Source: an uncultured Paracoccaceae bacterium | GTDB lineage: Bacteria > Pseudomonadota > Alphaproteobacteria > Rhodobacterales > Rhodobacteraceae | Direction of reading: 5' to 3' | Assembly (NCBI GenBank): GCA_947493255.1 | Contig: CANLQK010000002.1 | Coordinates: 62,001 to 126,000, forward strand | Length of the DNA: 64,000 bases | Part shown: in pieces, positions 37,516-46,613 of the stretch | Layout: each line of letters starts with the position of its first letter | Numbering within the stretch: the stretch's first letter is position 1 | Translations under genes and position numbers: made by a program | Notes under the pieces: generated by a model | The model's input: the letters and a program-made list of their open reading frames with translations, nothing else | The model's database searches: none | Told to the model about the DNA's origin: nothing

Positions 37516-38282
37516 TAGGTCTTCCCTCCGGGCATGTTTTCTAGCGCCTTATCAAGCCAACCAAGGAACCCAGTGGACTCTGTGGCAACGGGGTCCAGCA
37601 GCGGCGCGAGGATATCGACGTCCTGCGAGCGGTCGCGGTCTTTCAGACGGGGTGGCAGGTATTTGTTGACCGGCTTGGTGCCCATTTCCGGCATCAGATC
37701 CATTCCACCACGTTCAGCGGTCAGTTTGGACACGTTGCTATCAGGGTCCGCGAAGTCGCCAAAGTGGCGCGCGCCAGCAGGGCAGGTGCGCACGCAGGCT
37801 GGTTCACGGTCTTCTTCGGGCAGGTTTTCGTTATAGATACGATCAACGCACAGGGTGCATTTTTTCATAACCTTTTCAGTGGCATCCATCTCGCGTGCTC
37901 CGTACGGACAGGCCCATGCACACAACCCGCATCCGATGCAGTCTTGCTCATTCACCAACACGATGCCGTCTTCGACCCGCTTGTAGCTGGCACCCGTTGG
38001 GCACACCGTAACGCAAGGCGCGTCTTCGCAATGTAGGCATGATTTTGGGAAGTGGATCAGCTGTGCTGGTGCCGCTTCGGGCTGGATTTCATACGAATGT
38101 ACACGGTTCAAGAATGTCCCTGATGGTTCCGCACCATAGGGGTCCTGATCCGACAAGGGTGCACCGTAGTTTTCGGTGTTCCACCCTTTGCACGAGATCA
38201 CGCAGGCATGGCATCCGACACACGTATCGAGGTCGATGACGAGGCCGAGTTTCTTGTCGGTTGAGGTGGGTAAAGTGGTCAT
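37515..38282 (-). CDS. soeB: Iron-sulfur subunit of a SoeABC-like sulfite dehydrogenase
   Basis: The ATG at 38282 overlaps the stop of the preceding 56-codon gene (ATGA) and gives 255 residues. Four ferredoxin-type clusters are visible: CVGCHACVISC, CLHCEDAPCVTVC, CIGCGLCAWAC, and CTLC with CVRTC. It would carry electrons from the molybdenum subunit to the membrane subunit. No Shine-Dalgarno sequence is seen; translation probably depends on coupling to the upstream small gene. An in-frame ATG at 38345 would add residues encoded by the 11-bp repeat and is less likely. Confidence 0.9.
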   Translation of the reverse strand: MTTLPTSTDKKLGLVIDLDTCVGCHACVISCKGWNTENYGAPLSDQDPYGAEPSGTFLNRVHSYEIQPEAAPAQLIHFPKSCLHCEDAPCVTVCPTGASYKRVEDGIVLVNEQDCIGCGLCAWACPYGAREMDATEKVMKKCTLCVDRIYNENLPEEDREPACVRTCPAGARHFGDFADPDSNVSKLTAERGGMDLMPEMGTKPVNKYLPPRLKDRDRSQDVDILAPLLDPVATESTGFLGWLDKALENMPGGKT

Positions 38283-38449
38283 AAAACACCGTATGGGTTT
38301 GGTATGGGTCCGGTATGGGTTTGGTATTGCTCGGGGGCACCCCAAGAGATTGGCTGCTCTGCGGATTTATCCCATGTGGCGACGAACCAGATGAAAGAAC
38401 CGATCATCAGGGCGAGGGCTGCGAATATCAGAAGGAGGGTACGGTTCAT
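38279..38449 (-). CDS. 56-residue single-helix membrane protein between soeA and soeB
   Basis: This small gene starts at ATG 38449, sharing one base with the stop of the upstream gene (TGATG), and ends with TGA inside the soeB start (ATGA). AGGAGGG lies upstream on the complementary plus strand only, so coupling is the likely way to translate it. Residues 4-25 (TLLLIFAALALMIGSFIWFV) form one membrane helix, followed by a soluble tail of about 30 residues. The last third is encoded by an 11-bp tandem repeat, giving the residues YQTHTGPIPNPYG. I do not recognise the family. The two overlaps on either side are the main evidence that it is expressed. Confidence 0.7.
   Translation of the reverse strand: MNRTLLLIFAALALMIGSFIWFVATWDKSAEQPISWGAPEQYQTHTGPIPNPYGVL
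38291..38334. repeat. 11-bp tandem repeat just upstream of soeB
   Basis: Units GTATGGGTTTG (38291-38301), GTATGGGTCCG (38302-38312) and GTATGGGTTTG (38313-38323) are followed by a diverged GTATTGCTCGG. The repeat encodes the C-terminal tail of the 56-residue protein. Since 11 is not a multiple of three, a change in copy number would shift that frame and uncouple soeB. Confidence 0.85.
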
Positions 38450-39030
38450 CAGCTGTTTGTTCCATTCTGTTGGCCACGCGGCACACCGAAGAAGATCATT
38501 TTATGAGGGGCGTTTCGCTCCCTTAACACATCTTCGAACTGTAGGTCGCCGAGCAGGGCTGCAATTGCATTGCTGACACTGGCAAAGGCAGGTCGGTCTT
38601 CCCTGCTGGCGTTTGTCAGTTCTTCGATGTCGTGGACTTCGCCGTATGCGCGGACGGCATCCACGGCGGTCCTACCCATGTTGGGGAAGTCGTCGGTCGC
38701 CCAGCCCCAAGTGAAGGTTCGCGTTTCTGGTTCGTAGACACCAATAAGTTCTGCTGCAACCGTTTCGGTGTTGCCGAGCGAGGCCATCTTGCCATCTACT
38801 TCGCCCCAGAGTTCCATATGGAGTTCGCCCAGTTCCAAGAGCTTAACGGGATCATAGGTGAACGATGGATATCGCGCAGACCACGCGTCTCTTCGTGCCT
38901 GGTTCTCTGCAAACGCAGCTTCGACCAAAGCATCGAACGTGGTTGGGGACTCGTCCGCGCATATTGATCCGGCCATGAGCACGCAGATGGTCGCACCGGC
39001 AATGGATTTGGCGAGACGTGATTGGATCAT
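38449..39030 (-). CDS. Exported protein of DUF6882-like type, coupled to soeA
   Basis: The ATG at 39030 overlaps the soeA stop (ATGA) and gives 193 residues. A signal peptide (MIQSRLAKSIAGATICVLMAGSICADE) is clear in its parts: basic start, hydrophobic IAGATICVLMAGS and a cleavage-like ADE. The body contains GVYEPETRTFTWGWATDDFP and GEVHDIEELT, resembling the DUF6882 family (moderate confidence). It would be periplasmic, although the SoeA catalytic subunit lacks an export signal. Its role in sulfite oxidation, if any, is unknown. Confidence 0.75.
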   Translation of the reverse strand: MIQSRLAKSIAGATICVLMAGSICADESPTTFDALVEAAFAENQARRDAWSARYPSFTYDPVKLLELGELHMELWGEVDGKMASLGNTETVAAELIGVYEPETRTFTWGWATDDFPNMGRTAVDAVRAYGEVHDIEELTNASREDRPAFASVSNAIAALLGDLQFEDVLRERNAPHKMIFFGVPRGQQNGTNS

Positions 39031-41858
39031 TTCCCGACCTTCCATGCCAGTGTGGGCGGACCTTTGGGGACCGGAGCCTTTTGCGCTGGTGCCTCGGGTT
39101 GGCATTGGTCGCCAGCAGGCGTGACGCACTTTTCGATTTTTACGCGCAGGTCAAACCATGCTGCTTGGCCTGTGATTGGGTCCGAGTTGGACCAGCGCAT
39201 GCCATCGCCTTTTTCGGGCAGCAATTCGTGTATCAGGTGGTTCAGCAAGAACCCTTTGGTGGTTTCTTGTGCGTCGTCATCCAACGCCCATGCGCCTTTG
39301 CGTTTGCCAATGGCGTTCCACGTCCAGACCGTGTTTTCGTTCAATGCGGCCATATGGGCAACGGGCACTGTGATGACGCCGGAAGGCGACGTAACCTTGG
39401 CCCAATCGCCATCGGCAAAGCCGTGTTTTTCCCAAATTTTTGTTGGCACATACAACGGGTTCACACCGTGGATTTGGCGCAGCCACGCGTTTTGCGTGCC
39501 CCAGCTGTGATACATCGCCATGGGGCGCTGGGTGAGGGCGTGGACGTCGAATTCGGTCGTGTCGATCATCTCGTCCGACAGCGGCGCGTACCAGATGGGC
39601 AGCGGGTCCATCGTTTCTTTGACCTGTTGGCGCAAATGGTCCGGTGGCTGCACGCGGCCGTGGCCTTCGGCGGCCAATTGCATCTTGCGCAACGGCTCGA
39701 CGTAGGGGGTAAAGATGTAGGGCTGCACACTGTCATAGAACGACATTTTCACGGCCCAGTCTTGGTAGGCCATGTTGAACGGTTTGTAATAGGCCGCCTC
39801 TTCGGGAACGTGTTCGACCCAGAAGCCGCCGTTGGCGATGTAGTTGTCGAGCTGGGAAGCATTGGGTTCGCCGCGCCCACCTTGGGTTCCGTTTTCGCCC
39901 ATGCGCCAACCGGCCAAGGGGCCAACGCCAGGACGGCGCATGTGGTTGGTGATGTAGTCGGCGTAATCTGCATATTTCTGGCTGCCGTCTTCGTTAACGA
40001 AACCAGGCAGGTCCAACCGCGCGCCAAGTTCGCAAAGGACGGATTGGAAACCGCGCACGTCGCGGTCTGGCTCGATGACCGGCCAGCGGATGGCGTCGGC
40101 TACGGCGTCGGCCTCGCAGATCGGGCGGTCGAGGAGTGAGATACAATCGTGGCGTTCAAGGTAGGTGGTGTCGGGCAGAACCAGATCGGCAAAGGCGACC
40201 ATTTCTGAGCTGTACGCATCAGAATAGATGATGTTCGGTATGACGTAGTCGCCGTTTTCATCTTTGTCGGTCAACATATCCATGACCGCAGATGTGTTCA
40301 TGGACGAGTTCCACGACATGTTCGCCATATACATGAACAGTGTATCGATCTTGTATGGGTCGCCCGCGTGGGCGTTGGCGATGACCATATGCATCATGCC
40401 GTGCGATGACAGCGGGTTTTCCCATGTAAATGCTTTGTCGATCCGGATGGGGGACCCATCTTCGTGCAGCATCAAATCTTCGGGCCCGTGGGTGAAGCCA
40501 AGGTGGGGGCCGTTTAACGGCTGGCCTGGTGTGACCTTGCCGTGGGGTTTGGGGTGTGCTGTTGCAGGTTTGGGGTAGGGCGGTTTGAACCGCATACCGC
40601 CCGGCGTTTCCACAGCGCCAAGGATGATCTGTAACGTGTGTAGCGCGCGGCAGGTTTGGAACCCGTTCGAGTGCGCAGAGATGCCACGCATGGAGTGCAT
40701 AGAGACGGGGCGGCCCAACATTTTGCTGTGTTTCTTGCCGCGGAAATCGGTCCACTCGCGGTCAAGCTCGATCGCTTCATCAAAGGCGACATGCGCGATG
40801 TCGGCGGCCAGTTGGCGGATGCGATCTGCGCTGATCCCTGTTTGGTCCGCCACGTTTTCTGGCGCGTATTTTGTGTCGAGGAACCGATCCGCCATCAGGT
40901 GGAAGACGGGGCGATGGGTGACACCCGCGTGGCGGTAGGTTTGGCGCAAGTCGGGTTCGACGCCTTTACCGTTCCATGGCGCTCGCTCGCCCGTGTTGGC
41001 GTCGATCACCAGCGGTTCACCGTTTTCATCGCGCAGCAGCAGTCCGTTTTGCGGTGACTTCGGGTCTTCGTTGACGAGGCAGGAGGCGTTGGTGAAGCGG
41101 GCGAGATAGTCGAGGTCGAGTTTGCCGGCCTTAAACAGCTCGTGGATCAACGCCATGATCAGCAGGCCGTCGGTTCCCGGTGTGATGCCAAACCAATCGT
41201 CGGCCACAGCGTTGTAACCTGTGCGGATCGGGTTGATGCCGACAACGCGCGCACCGCGTTTTTTGATTTTGCCGATACCCATTTTGATCGGGTTGCTGTC
41301 GTGGTCTTCGGCGACACCGAACAACAGGAACATTTTGGTATGGTCCCAATCAGGTTGGCCAAATTCCCAAAACGCACCGCCCATCGTGTAGATGCCAGCG
41401 GCGGCCATGTTGACAGAACAGAACCCACCGTGCGCTGCATAATTCGGCGTGCCGAACCCTTGGGCCCACATGGAGGTAAAGGATTGCGATTGATCACGGC
41501 CTGTGAAGAACGCCAGTTTTTCGGGGTGCTTTTCGCGGATCGGTTTGAGAAGACCTGTCGCGATGTCTAGGGCTTCGTCCCAGCTGATTTCTTCAAATTC
41601 ACCAGACCCACGTGGGCCGACCCGTTTGAGAGGTGCTTTGAGGCGAGACGGGGCATTGACCTGCATAATGCCAGCCGACCCTTTGGCGCAAAGCACACCT
41701 TGGTTTACGGGGTGATCTTTGTTGCCTTCGATATAGGCAACCTTCCCGTCTTTCATATGAACGTTGATGCCGCACCGGCAGGCGCACATGTAACATGTGG
41801 TTTTGCGGACCTCGTCAGAGACCTTGGGTGACGTATCTAGAATGGGTTGATCTTTCAT
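39027..41858 (-). CDS. soeA: Molybdopterin oxidoreductase, catalytic subunit of a SoeABC-like sulfite dehydrogenase
   Basis: The ATG at 41858 has GGAGGGCGAAG upstream and gives 943 residues. The N-terminal [4Fe-4S] motif is CYMCACRCGINV followed by VLCAKGSAGI. A conserved FCSVNMAAAGIYTMGG segment near residue 160 may supply the molybdenum ligand (tentative). No twin-arginine signal exists, so the enzyme is cytoplasmic, as known for SoeABC, which oxidises sulfite to sulfate. A TauE/SafE exporter and the xsc-pta-ackA genes immediately upstream support sulfite as substrate. Other DMSO-reductase-family substrates cannot be excluded from sequence alone. Confidence 0.88.
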   Translation of the reverse strand: MKDQPILDTSPKVSDEVRKTTCYMCACRCGINVHMKDGKVAYIEGNKDHPVNQGVLCAKGSAGIMQVNAPSRLKAPLKRVGPRGSGEFEEISWDEALDIATGLLKPIREKHPEKLAFFTGRDQSQSFTSMWAQGFGTPNYAAHGGFCSVNMAAAGIYTMGGAFWEFGQPDWDHTKMFLLFGVAEDHDSNPIKMGIGKIKKRGARVVGINPIRTGYNAVADDWFGITPGTDGLLIMALIHELFKAGKLDLDYLARFTNASCLVNEDPKSPQNGLLLRDENGEPLVIDANTGERAPWNGKGVEPDLRQTYRHAGVTHRPVFHLMADRFLDTKYAPENVADQTGISADRIRQLAADIAHVAFDEAIELDREWTDFRGKKHSKMLGRPVSMHSMRGISAHSNGFQTCRALHTLQIILGAVETPGGMRFKPPYPKPATAHPKPHGKVTPGQPLNGPHLGFTHGPEDLMLHEDGSPIRIDKAFTWENPLSSHGMMHMVIANAHAGDPYKIDTLFMYMANMSWNSSMNTSAVMDMLTDKDENGDYVIPNIIYSDAYSSEMVAFADLVLPDTTYLERHDCISLLDRPICEADAVADAIRWPVIEPDRDVRGFQSVLCELGARLDLPGFVNEDGSQKYADYADYITNHMRRPGVGPLAGWRMGENGTQGGRGEPNASQLDNYIANGGFWVEHVPEEAAYYKPFNMAYQDWAVKMSFYDSVQPYIFTPYVEPLRKMQLAAEGHGRVQPPDHLRQQVKETMDPLPIWYAPLSDEMIDTTEFDVHALTQRPMAMYHSWGTQNAWLRQIHGVNPLYVPTKIWEKHGFADGDWAKVTSPSGVITVPVAHMAALNENTVWTWNAIGKRKGAWALDDDAQETTKGFLLNHLIHELLPEKGDGMRWSNSDPITGQAAWFDLRVKIEKCVTPAGDQCQPEAPAQKAPVPKGPPTLAWKVGK

Positions 41859-41955
41859 CTTCGCCCTCCCAAGCAGCGTGTGTAGCAATCGTGTATCAAT
41901 TTGCCGATTTCCGTGCCTAACGCAATCGTTAGAACACCGGTTTTGGTGGAAATCG

Positions 41956-42717
41956 TCATGTAAGCATCGTCCGGACAAGGCCGATAGACGCGAGGCTGAT
42001 CAGTAAGATCAAGCAGACGGGTCGATAGTAAGGGGCCAGTTTTTCGGTGAACAGCCGTTGGCCGGCGACCACGCCGAGCATGGTTGGCAGTGCGAACACC
42101 AATCCCCGCGAGGCACCTGACAGATCCATAACGCCAAAGATCAACAAGATAATCATCGAGGACAGTGAGCCAAGGAAGAGGAACAACACCAACGAGGCGC
42201 GCATCACGTTCGGGGATTTGTCAGCGGCCAATACATAAAACGCGATCACCATCGCGCCGGTGTGCGAAATGCCGGATACGATGCCTGCGACAACGCCGGT
42301 GCCATACAAACCCGGTTTCGTGGCCAAGAAATTTAGGCGCACTTTGGCCAATTGACTGGCGGCCAACACGACGATGATGCCAAGTGCCAGTGCCTTTGAA
42401 GTATCGACAGGCAGGGCCATCGTGAGATTCAAACCAATCGGCCAGCCGATGATGTTCCCAAGGACCAGCGCGTAGGTCATGGGGCGGTCGGCTTCTTTGA
42501 AGCCATTCTTGATCATGAGAAGTGAGGCCGACATTTCCAGCCACCACAACATTGGGATCAAGGCGATTGGAGGAAGGATGATCACTGCGGTGGCCATGAC
42601 CATGGCCGACAATGCAAATCCAGAAAAGCCGCGTACGACGCCCGCGATGAATGTGATTGCGACCAGAATAAGAAATTCTGTTTGCGTAAGCGCGGTTATG
42701 CCGAGCAGCCAATCCAC
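41956..42717 (-). CDS. TauE/SafE-family sulfite/organosulfonate exporter
   Basis: The 253-residue protein has about eight membrane helices in two repeats typical of TauE/SafE (FIAGVVRGFSGFALSAMVMA and GTGVVAGIVSGISHTGAMV). Members in sulfonate clusters are thought to export sulfite. It starts at a GTG sharing its first base with the ackA stop (TAGTG). A 97-base spacer with a small hairpin (41917-41932) separates it from soeA. Exporter and oxidising enzyme together give two ways to remove sulfite. Confidence 0.9.
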   Translation of the reverse strand: MDWLLGITALTQTEFLILVAITFIAGVVRGFSGFALSAMVMATAVIILPPIALIPMLWWLEMSASLLMIKNGFKEADRPMTYALVLGNIIGWPIGLNLTMALPVDTSKALALGIIVVLAASQLAKVRLNFLATKPGLYGTGVVAGIVSGISHTGAMVIAFYVLAADKSPNVMRASLVLFLFLGSLSSMIILLIFGVMDLSGASRGLVFALPTMLGVVAGQRLFTEKLAPYYRPVCLILLISLASIGLVRTMLT

Positions 42718-43778
42718 TATAGGGCACCGTTCCGGATCGCGTCGCTGGCGATTTGGCGTTCTTCTTGGGCTTTGACGACATGCACAGGGACGTCCCCCAA
42801 AAAGGCGAGGTGCGCCATGATGCGGTCGCGGATTTCGGGAGCGTTTTCACCAATACCGCCGGTGAACGCCACCGCATCGACGCCCCCCATTGCCACAATC
42901 GCAGAGCCTGCGTGCCGTGCGGCCCAATAGCAGAAATGATCAACTGCAAAGGCAGCTTCTGGTGTGTCTGCAGCCAGCAAAAGGCGCATGTCGTTCGCCC
43001 CGCCCAGCCCCTTTAGGCCGCTGTCCTTGTTTAACCGACGCGAGGCTTCGACCGCGCCGTGAAGTTCCGCCATGCGCAAGACGGCCATACCATCAATTGC
43101 GCCGGACCGTGTGCCCATCGTCAGGCCATCGAGGGGTGAATACCCCATAGATGTTGCAACGGATTTGCCTTTGTGGATAGCGCACAGGGATGCGCCGGAC
43201 CCAAGGTGTAGGGCCAACAACCGGTCGGGTAACCGGTCTTCGAATTGGGTGACGATCCACGCATAGGACAAACCGTGGAAACCGTAACGGCGAATACCCA
43301 TATCGCGGTCGTCTTTTGGGATGGCATAGGCAGTGGCCACGTCAGGGTTTGTTGCGTGAAATGCAGTTCCAAAAGACGCGAACTGAGGAAGATTTGGTGC
43401 AAGCGATTGAAGGGCACGGATGCCTGCAAGGTTGTTGGGGTTGTGCAGTGGCGCCAGCGGAATTGCGGCCTCAATTCCTTCGATGACCTCATCCGTGATC
43501 GGGGTTGCCGCGACAAGCGACGTGCCACCATGGACAACGCGATGCGCCGCAGCGGTCAATTGATCCGTGCTGATCCCTTGCACAGACAGGCTGTTCAATA
43601 TGGCGTTAAGGGCTGCATCGTGATCTGGGGCTGCGATGTTTCTGTCATCGGTGCCCAGTTCAATATGGGCCAATGACCCGCCAATGCCGCTGACTTGGCC
43701 TTTCATCACCTCGGTCAAATCGGGCTGAAACAATGCGACCTTGATCGAGCTGGACCCTGCGTTGATAACTAAAATCAT
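42717..43778 (-). CDS. ackA: Acetate kinase
   Basis: The 353-residue protein, shorter than the usual 380-400, begins MILVINAGSSSIKVALF, the family phosphate motif. HRVVHGG, RYGFHGLSYAWI and AFTGGIGENAPEIR follow. It interconverts acetyl phosphate and acetate with ATP formation. The start overlaps the pta stop by ATGA. Following xsc and pta, it offers substrate-level phosphorylation from sulfonate-derived acetyl phosphate. Confidence 0.93.
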   Translation of the reverse strand: MILVINAGSSSIKVALFQPDLTEVMKGQVSGIGGSLAHIELGTDDRNIAAPDHDAALNAILNSLSVQGISTDQLTAAAHRVVHGGTSLVAATPITDEVIEGIEAAIPLAPLHNPNNLAGIRALQSLAPNLPQFASFGTAFHATNPDVATAYAIPKDDRDMGIRRYGFHGLSYAWIVTQFEDRLPDRLLALHLGSGASLCAIHKGKSVATSMGYSPLDGLTMGTRSGAIDGMAVLRMAELHGAVEASRRLNKDSGLKGLGGANDMRLLLAADTPEAAFAVDHFCYWAARHAGSAIVAMGGVDAVAFTGGIGENAPEIRDRIMAHLAFLGDVPVHVVKAQEERQIASDAIRNGAL

Positions 43779-44704
43779 GCGTTTGCCATGATTGCGCCAA
43801 GCGCGACTGAGGAGAGACGTGCAGCGGCTGGATCTGCGCGCGAGGTTAAAAGGATCGGTACCTTTGCGCCCATCACGATGCCACCTGCGCAACCCCCGCC
43901 TAGATAGACAAACGATTTGAACAATGCGTTGCCTGACACGATGTCGGGCACGATGATAGCGTCCGCCTGGCCAGCAACGGGATCGCCAGTGATCTTCTTG
44001 GCGGCAACGGCTTTGGGGGCCATGATCAGGTCAAACGCAAGCGGGCCAGAGAAATCCGCGCCGTCTATGTTGGCCTGTGCCCAATCGCGCAATTCGCGAC
44101 CTTCCATGGAAGACGGAACGCTTTCGATCGGGGATTCTGTGGCAGACAAGAACGCGACCTTGGGGCGAGCATTGCCCAGTTTGTGCAGCAGCGACACGAC
44201 CTCGCCGGTGGCGTCTTTGCGGGTGTCGAGGTTTGGTGACACGTTTACCGCGGCGTCGGAGATGGTAATCGATCCGGTGCCATCAGCGGTCGTGATGTGG
44301 AAAATGTGGACAAACCGTTTGCCTGTGCGCAGCCCGTTGTCGCGCGCGACTGCGGCACGCATGAAGGCGTCGGTGTGCAACTGGCCTTTCATCAGAACAT
44401 CGGCACGACCATCGCCGCATGCTTTGGCAGCGGCCATGCCGCTTTCGACTTCGCCGTCGGCATCGATAATTTCGAATTCAGATATGTCCCAATCCAGCTT
44501 GGCAGCTTCGTCTTCGATCATGTGACGTTCGCCAGTGAACAGCGGGACCATCATGTTGGCCTCGGTTGCTTCTTTGGCGGCTTTCATGGGCAATGGTGCA
44601 CCTGCACGGGCAATGGCAACGCGCGGGCTGGGGGCTTTTTGGGCAAGCGATATTAGTGAGGCTGGCGGTTGTGCTTGTGCGTCAGACAAAAAGCTTGCGG
44701 TCAT
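43775..44704 (-). CDS. pta: Phosphate acetyltransferase
   Basis: Pta converts acetyl phosphate and CoA to acetyl-CoA. I start at the ATG at 44704 (309 residues), where an AGGG stretch lies upstream. Motifs include ADVLMKGQLHTDAFMRA, SDAAVNVSPNLDTR and the C-terminal VYLGGGCAGGIVMGAKVPI. Sulfonate clusters of alphaproteobacteria carry this short Pta directly after xsc; here the xsc stop is 70 bases upstream. ackA overlaps its end. Confidence 0.92.
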   Translation of the reverse strand: MTASFLSDAQAQPPASLISLAQKAPSPRVAIARAGAPLPMKAAKEATEANMMVPLFTGERHMIEDEAAKLDWDISEFEIIDADGEVESGMAAAKACGDGRADVLMKGQLHTDAFMRAAVARDNGLRTGKRFVHIFHITTADGTGSITISDAAVNVSPNLDTRKDATGEVVSLLHKLGNARPKVAFLSATESPIESVPSSMEGRELRDWAQANIDGADFSGPLAFDLIMAPKAVAAKKITGDPVAGQADAIIVPDIVSGNALFKSFVYLGGGCAGGIVMGAKVPILLTSRADPAAARLSSVALGAIMANA

Positions 44705-44774
44705 GTTCGGGGTCCCTTTGGGTCGTGTGGCTGAGGCGGCAAGTGTCACCGCCTCAACCCATCTTAGCAAGCCC

Positions 44775-46556
44775 TTAGGCTGTCTTTTGCGGCTTCATGT
44801 CGTCCTTGGAAATACCGGCCACAGCGACGGGTTTCTTCATCGCGTCACGGCGGAAAGGTTCACCCAGCTCTTGGTTGATCATGGCTTCGATCAATGTGGT
44901 GATGCCATTTTCCATCTGATCCTTGATCGCTTGGTTCAACGCGGCTGTCAGCTCTTCTTGGGTGCGGGCAACCACACCTTTCAGGCCACAGGCGTTGGCG
45001 ATGCCAGAGTAGGACACTTCTTCGTCCAGCTCTGTGCCGACGAAGTTATCGTCGAACCAAAGTGTGGAATTCCGCTTTTCCGCGCCCCACTGGTAGTTGC
45101 GGAAGACGATCTGCGTCACCGCAGGCCATTCGCCGCGACCGATGGCTGTCAGTTCGTTGACTGCGATACCAAAAGCGCCGTCACCGGCAAAACCAACAAC
45201 CGGCACATCACGTTGGCCAATTTTCGCGCCAACGATAGCAGGCAGGCCGTAGCCACATGGCCCAAACAGGCCCGGAGCAAGGTATTTGCGACCTTCATCA
45301 AAGTCTGGGTAGGCGTTGCCGATGGCACAGTTGTTGCCGATGTCAGACGAAATAATCGCCTCGCGCGGAAGGGCAGATTGGATCGCGCGCCATGCCATGC
45401 GTGGTGACATCCAGTCTGGTTTGTCTGCGCGTGCACGTTCGTTCCATGTTGTGCCTGGATCATCGTCTTCGTGATCCATAGACGACAGTTGCTGTGCCCA
45501 TGTGGATTTCGCGTTAGCGATCTTTGCTTTGCGGTCTGCGCGGCCTGCGTCGCCGGCGGTGTCGGACAACTGAGCAAGGATACCGTTTGCGACCTTTGCA
45601 GCGTCACCCACGATACCAACCGTAACCTTTTTGGTCAGGCCGATCCGGTCTGGGTTAATGTCGACCTGAATGATCTTTGCATCGGCCGGCCAGTATTCCA
45701 TGCCGTAACCCGGCAGTGTGGAAAACGGGTTGAGGCGTGTCCCGAGGCAGACAACAACGTCGGCTTCTTTGATCAATTCCATGCCTGCTTTGGACCCGTT
45801 GTAGCCCAATGGGCCTGCGAACAATGGGTGTGAGCCTGGGAAGGCATCGTTGTGTTGGTAACCAACACAAACCGGAGCATCCAGACGTTCGGCCAGTGCT
45901 TTGGACGCATCGATGCCGCCTGCTGACAAAACAACGCCCGCGCCGTTCAGGATGACAGGGTTTTTCGCATTCGAAATCAACTCAGCCGCCTGCGCGATGG
46001 AGTTTTCACCACCAGGAGACACTTCGAATTCGATAGGCTCTGGGATTTCAATGTCGATGACTTGTGTCCAGAAATCGCGCGGGATGTTCAGTTGTGCTGG
46101 GCCAGACAAACGTTTCGCTTGGCTGATCACACGGGTCAAAACCTCCGCGACGCGGGATGGGTCGCGGACTTCTTCTTGGTAGGCAACCATGTCTTCGAAC
46201 AACTTCATTTGCTCGACTTCTTGGAAGCCACCCTGACCGATTGTTTTGTTCGCCGCTTGCGGTGTGACCAGCAACAACGGTGTGTGGTTCCAATAGGCGG
46301 TTTTTACTGCGGTCACGAAGTTGGTGATGCCGGGACCGTTTTGCGCGATCATCATCGACATTGCGCCGGTGGCGCGGGTGTAACCATCAGCCATCATGCC
46401 GGCGGACCCTTCGTGCGCACAGTCCCAGAACGTAATGCCCGCGTCTGGGAAAATGTCCGAGATAGGCATCATCGCAGAACCGATGATACCGAACGCATTA
46501 TCGATACCATGCGCCTGCAAGGTTTTTACGAAGGCTTCTTCGGTCGTCATTTTCAT
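44775..46556 (-). CDS. xsc: Sulfoacetaldehyde acetyltransferase
   Basis: Xsc uses thiamine diphosphate to split sulfoacetaldehyde with phosphate into sulfite and acetyl phosphate. The 593-residue protein has the ThDP-enzyme glutamate region DCAHEGSAGMMADGYTRATG, and the cofactor/metal motif GDGAFGIAVNEL followed by YQWGAEKRNSTLW, which is distinctive for Xsc rather than acetolactate synthase. The ATG at 46556 is used; AAGGGG lies about ten bases upstream. It heads the xsc-pta-ackA-exporter-soe run. Confidence 0.96.
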   Translation of the reverse strand: MKMTTEEAFVKTLQAHGIDNAFGIIGSAMMPISDIFPDAGITFWDCAHEGSAGMMADGYTRATGAMSMMIAQNGPGITNFVTAVKTAYWNHTPLLLVTPQAANKTIGQGGFQEVEQMKLFEDMVAYQEEVRDPSRVAEVLTRVISQAKRLSGPAQLNIPRDFWTQVIDIEIPEPIEFEVSPGGENSIAQAAELISNAKNPVILNGAGVVLSAGGIDASKALAERLDAPVCVGYQHNDAFPGSHPLFAGPLGYNGSKAGMELIKEADVVVCLGTRLNPFSTLPGYGMEYWPADAKIIQVDINPDRIGLTKKVTVGIVGDAAKVANGILAQLSDTAGDAGRADRKAKIANAKSTWAQQLSSMDHEDDDPGTTWNERARADKPDWMSPRMAWRAIQSALPREAIISSDIGNNCAIGNAYPDFDEGRKYLAPGLFGPCGYGLPAIVGAKIGQRDVPVVGFAGDGAFGIAVNELTAIGRGEWPAVTQIVFRNYQWGAEKRNSTLWFDDNFVGTELDEEVSYSGIANACGLKGVVARTQEELTAALNQAIKDQMENGITTLIEAMINQELGEPFRRDAMKKPVAVAGISKDDMKPQKTA

Positions 46557-46613
46557 TTGGGAATCCCCTTTGAGCAAGTTTGATCGGACATTATGATTTC
46601 AAGCTGGCCTGCG

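Noticed and set aside
38282-38345. Longer soeB start at 38345
   Set aside because: The added residues are translated from the 11-bp repeat in another frame, and the ATG at 38282 has the ATGA overlap expected in this operon.
39027-41858. Calling the molybdoenzyme a DMSO or TMAO reductase
   Set aside because: No twin-arginine export signal, and the neighbours are xsc, pta, ackA and a TauE/SafE exporter, which point to sulfite. The reductase role remains a formal alternative.
41917-41932. CTAACG-CAAT-CGTTAG hairpin before soeA as a terminator
   Set aside because: Only six base pairs and no T-run on the minus strand; tauE and soeA are likely still one transcript.
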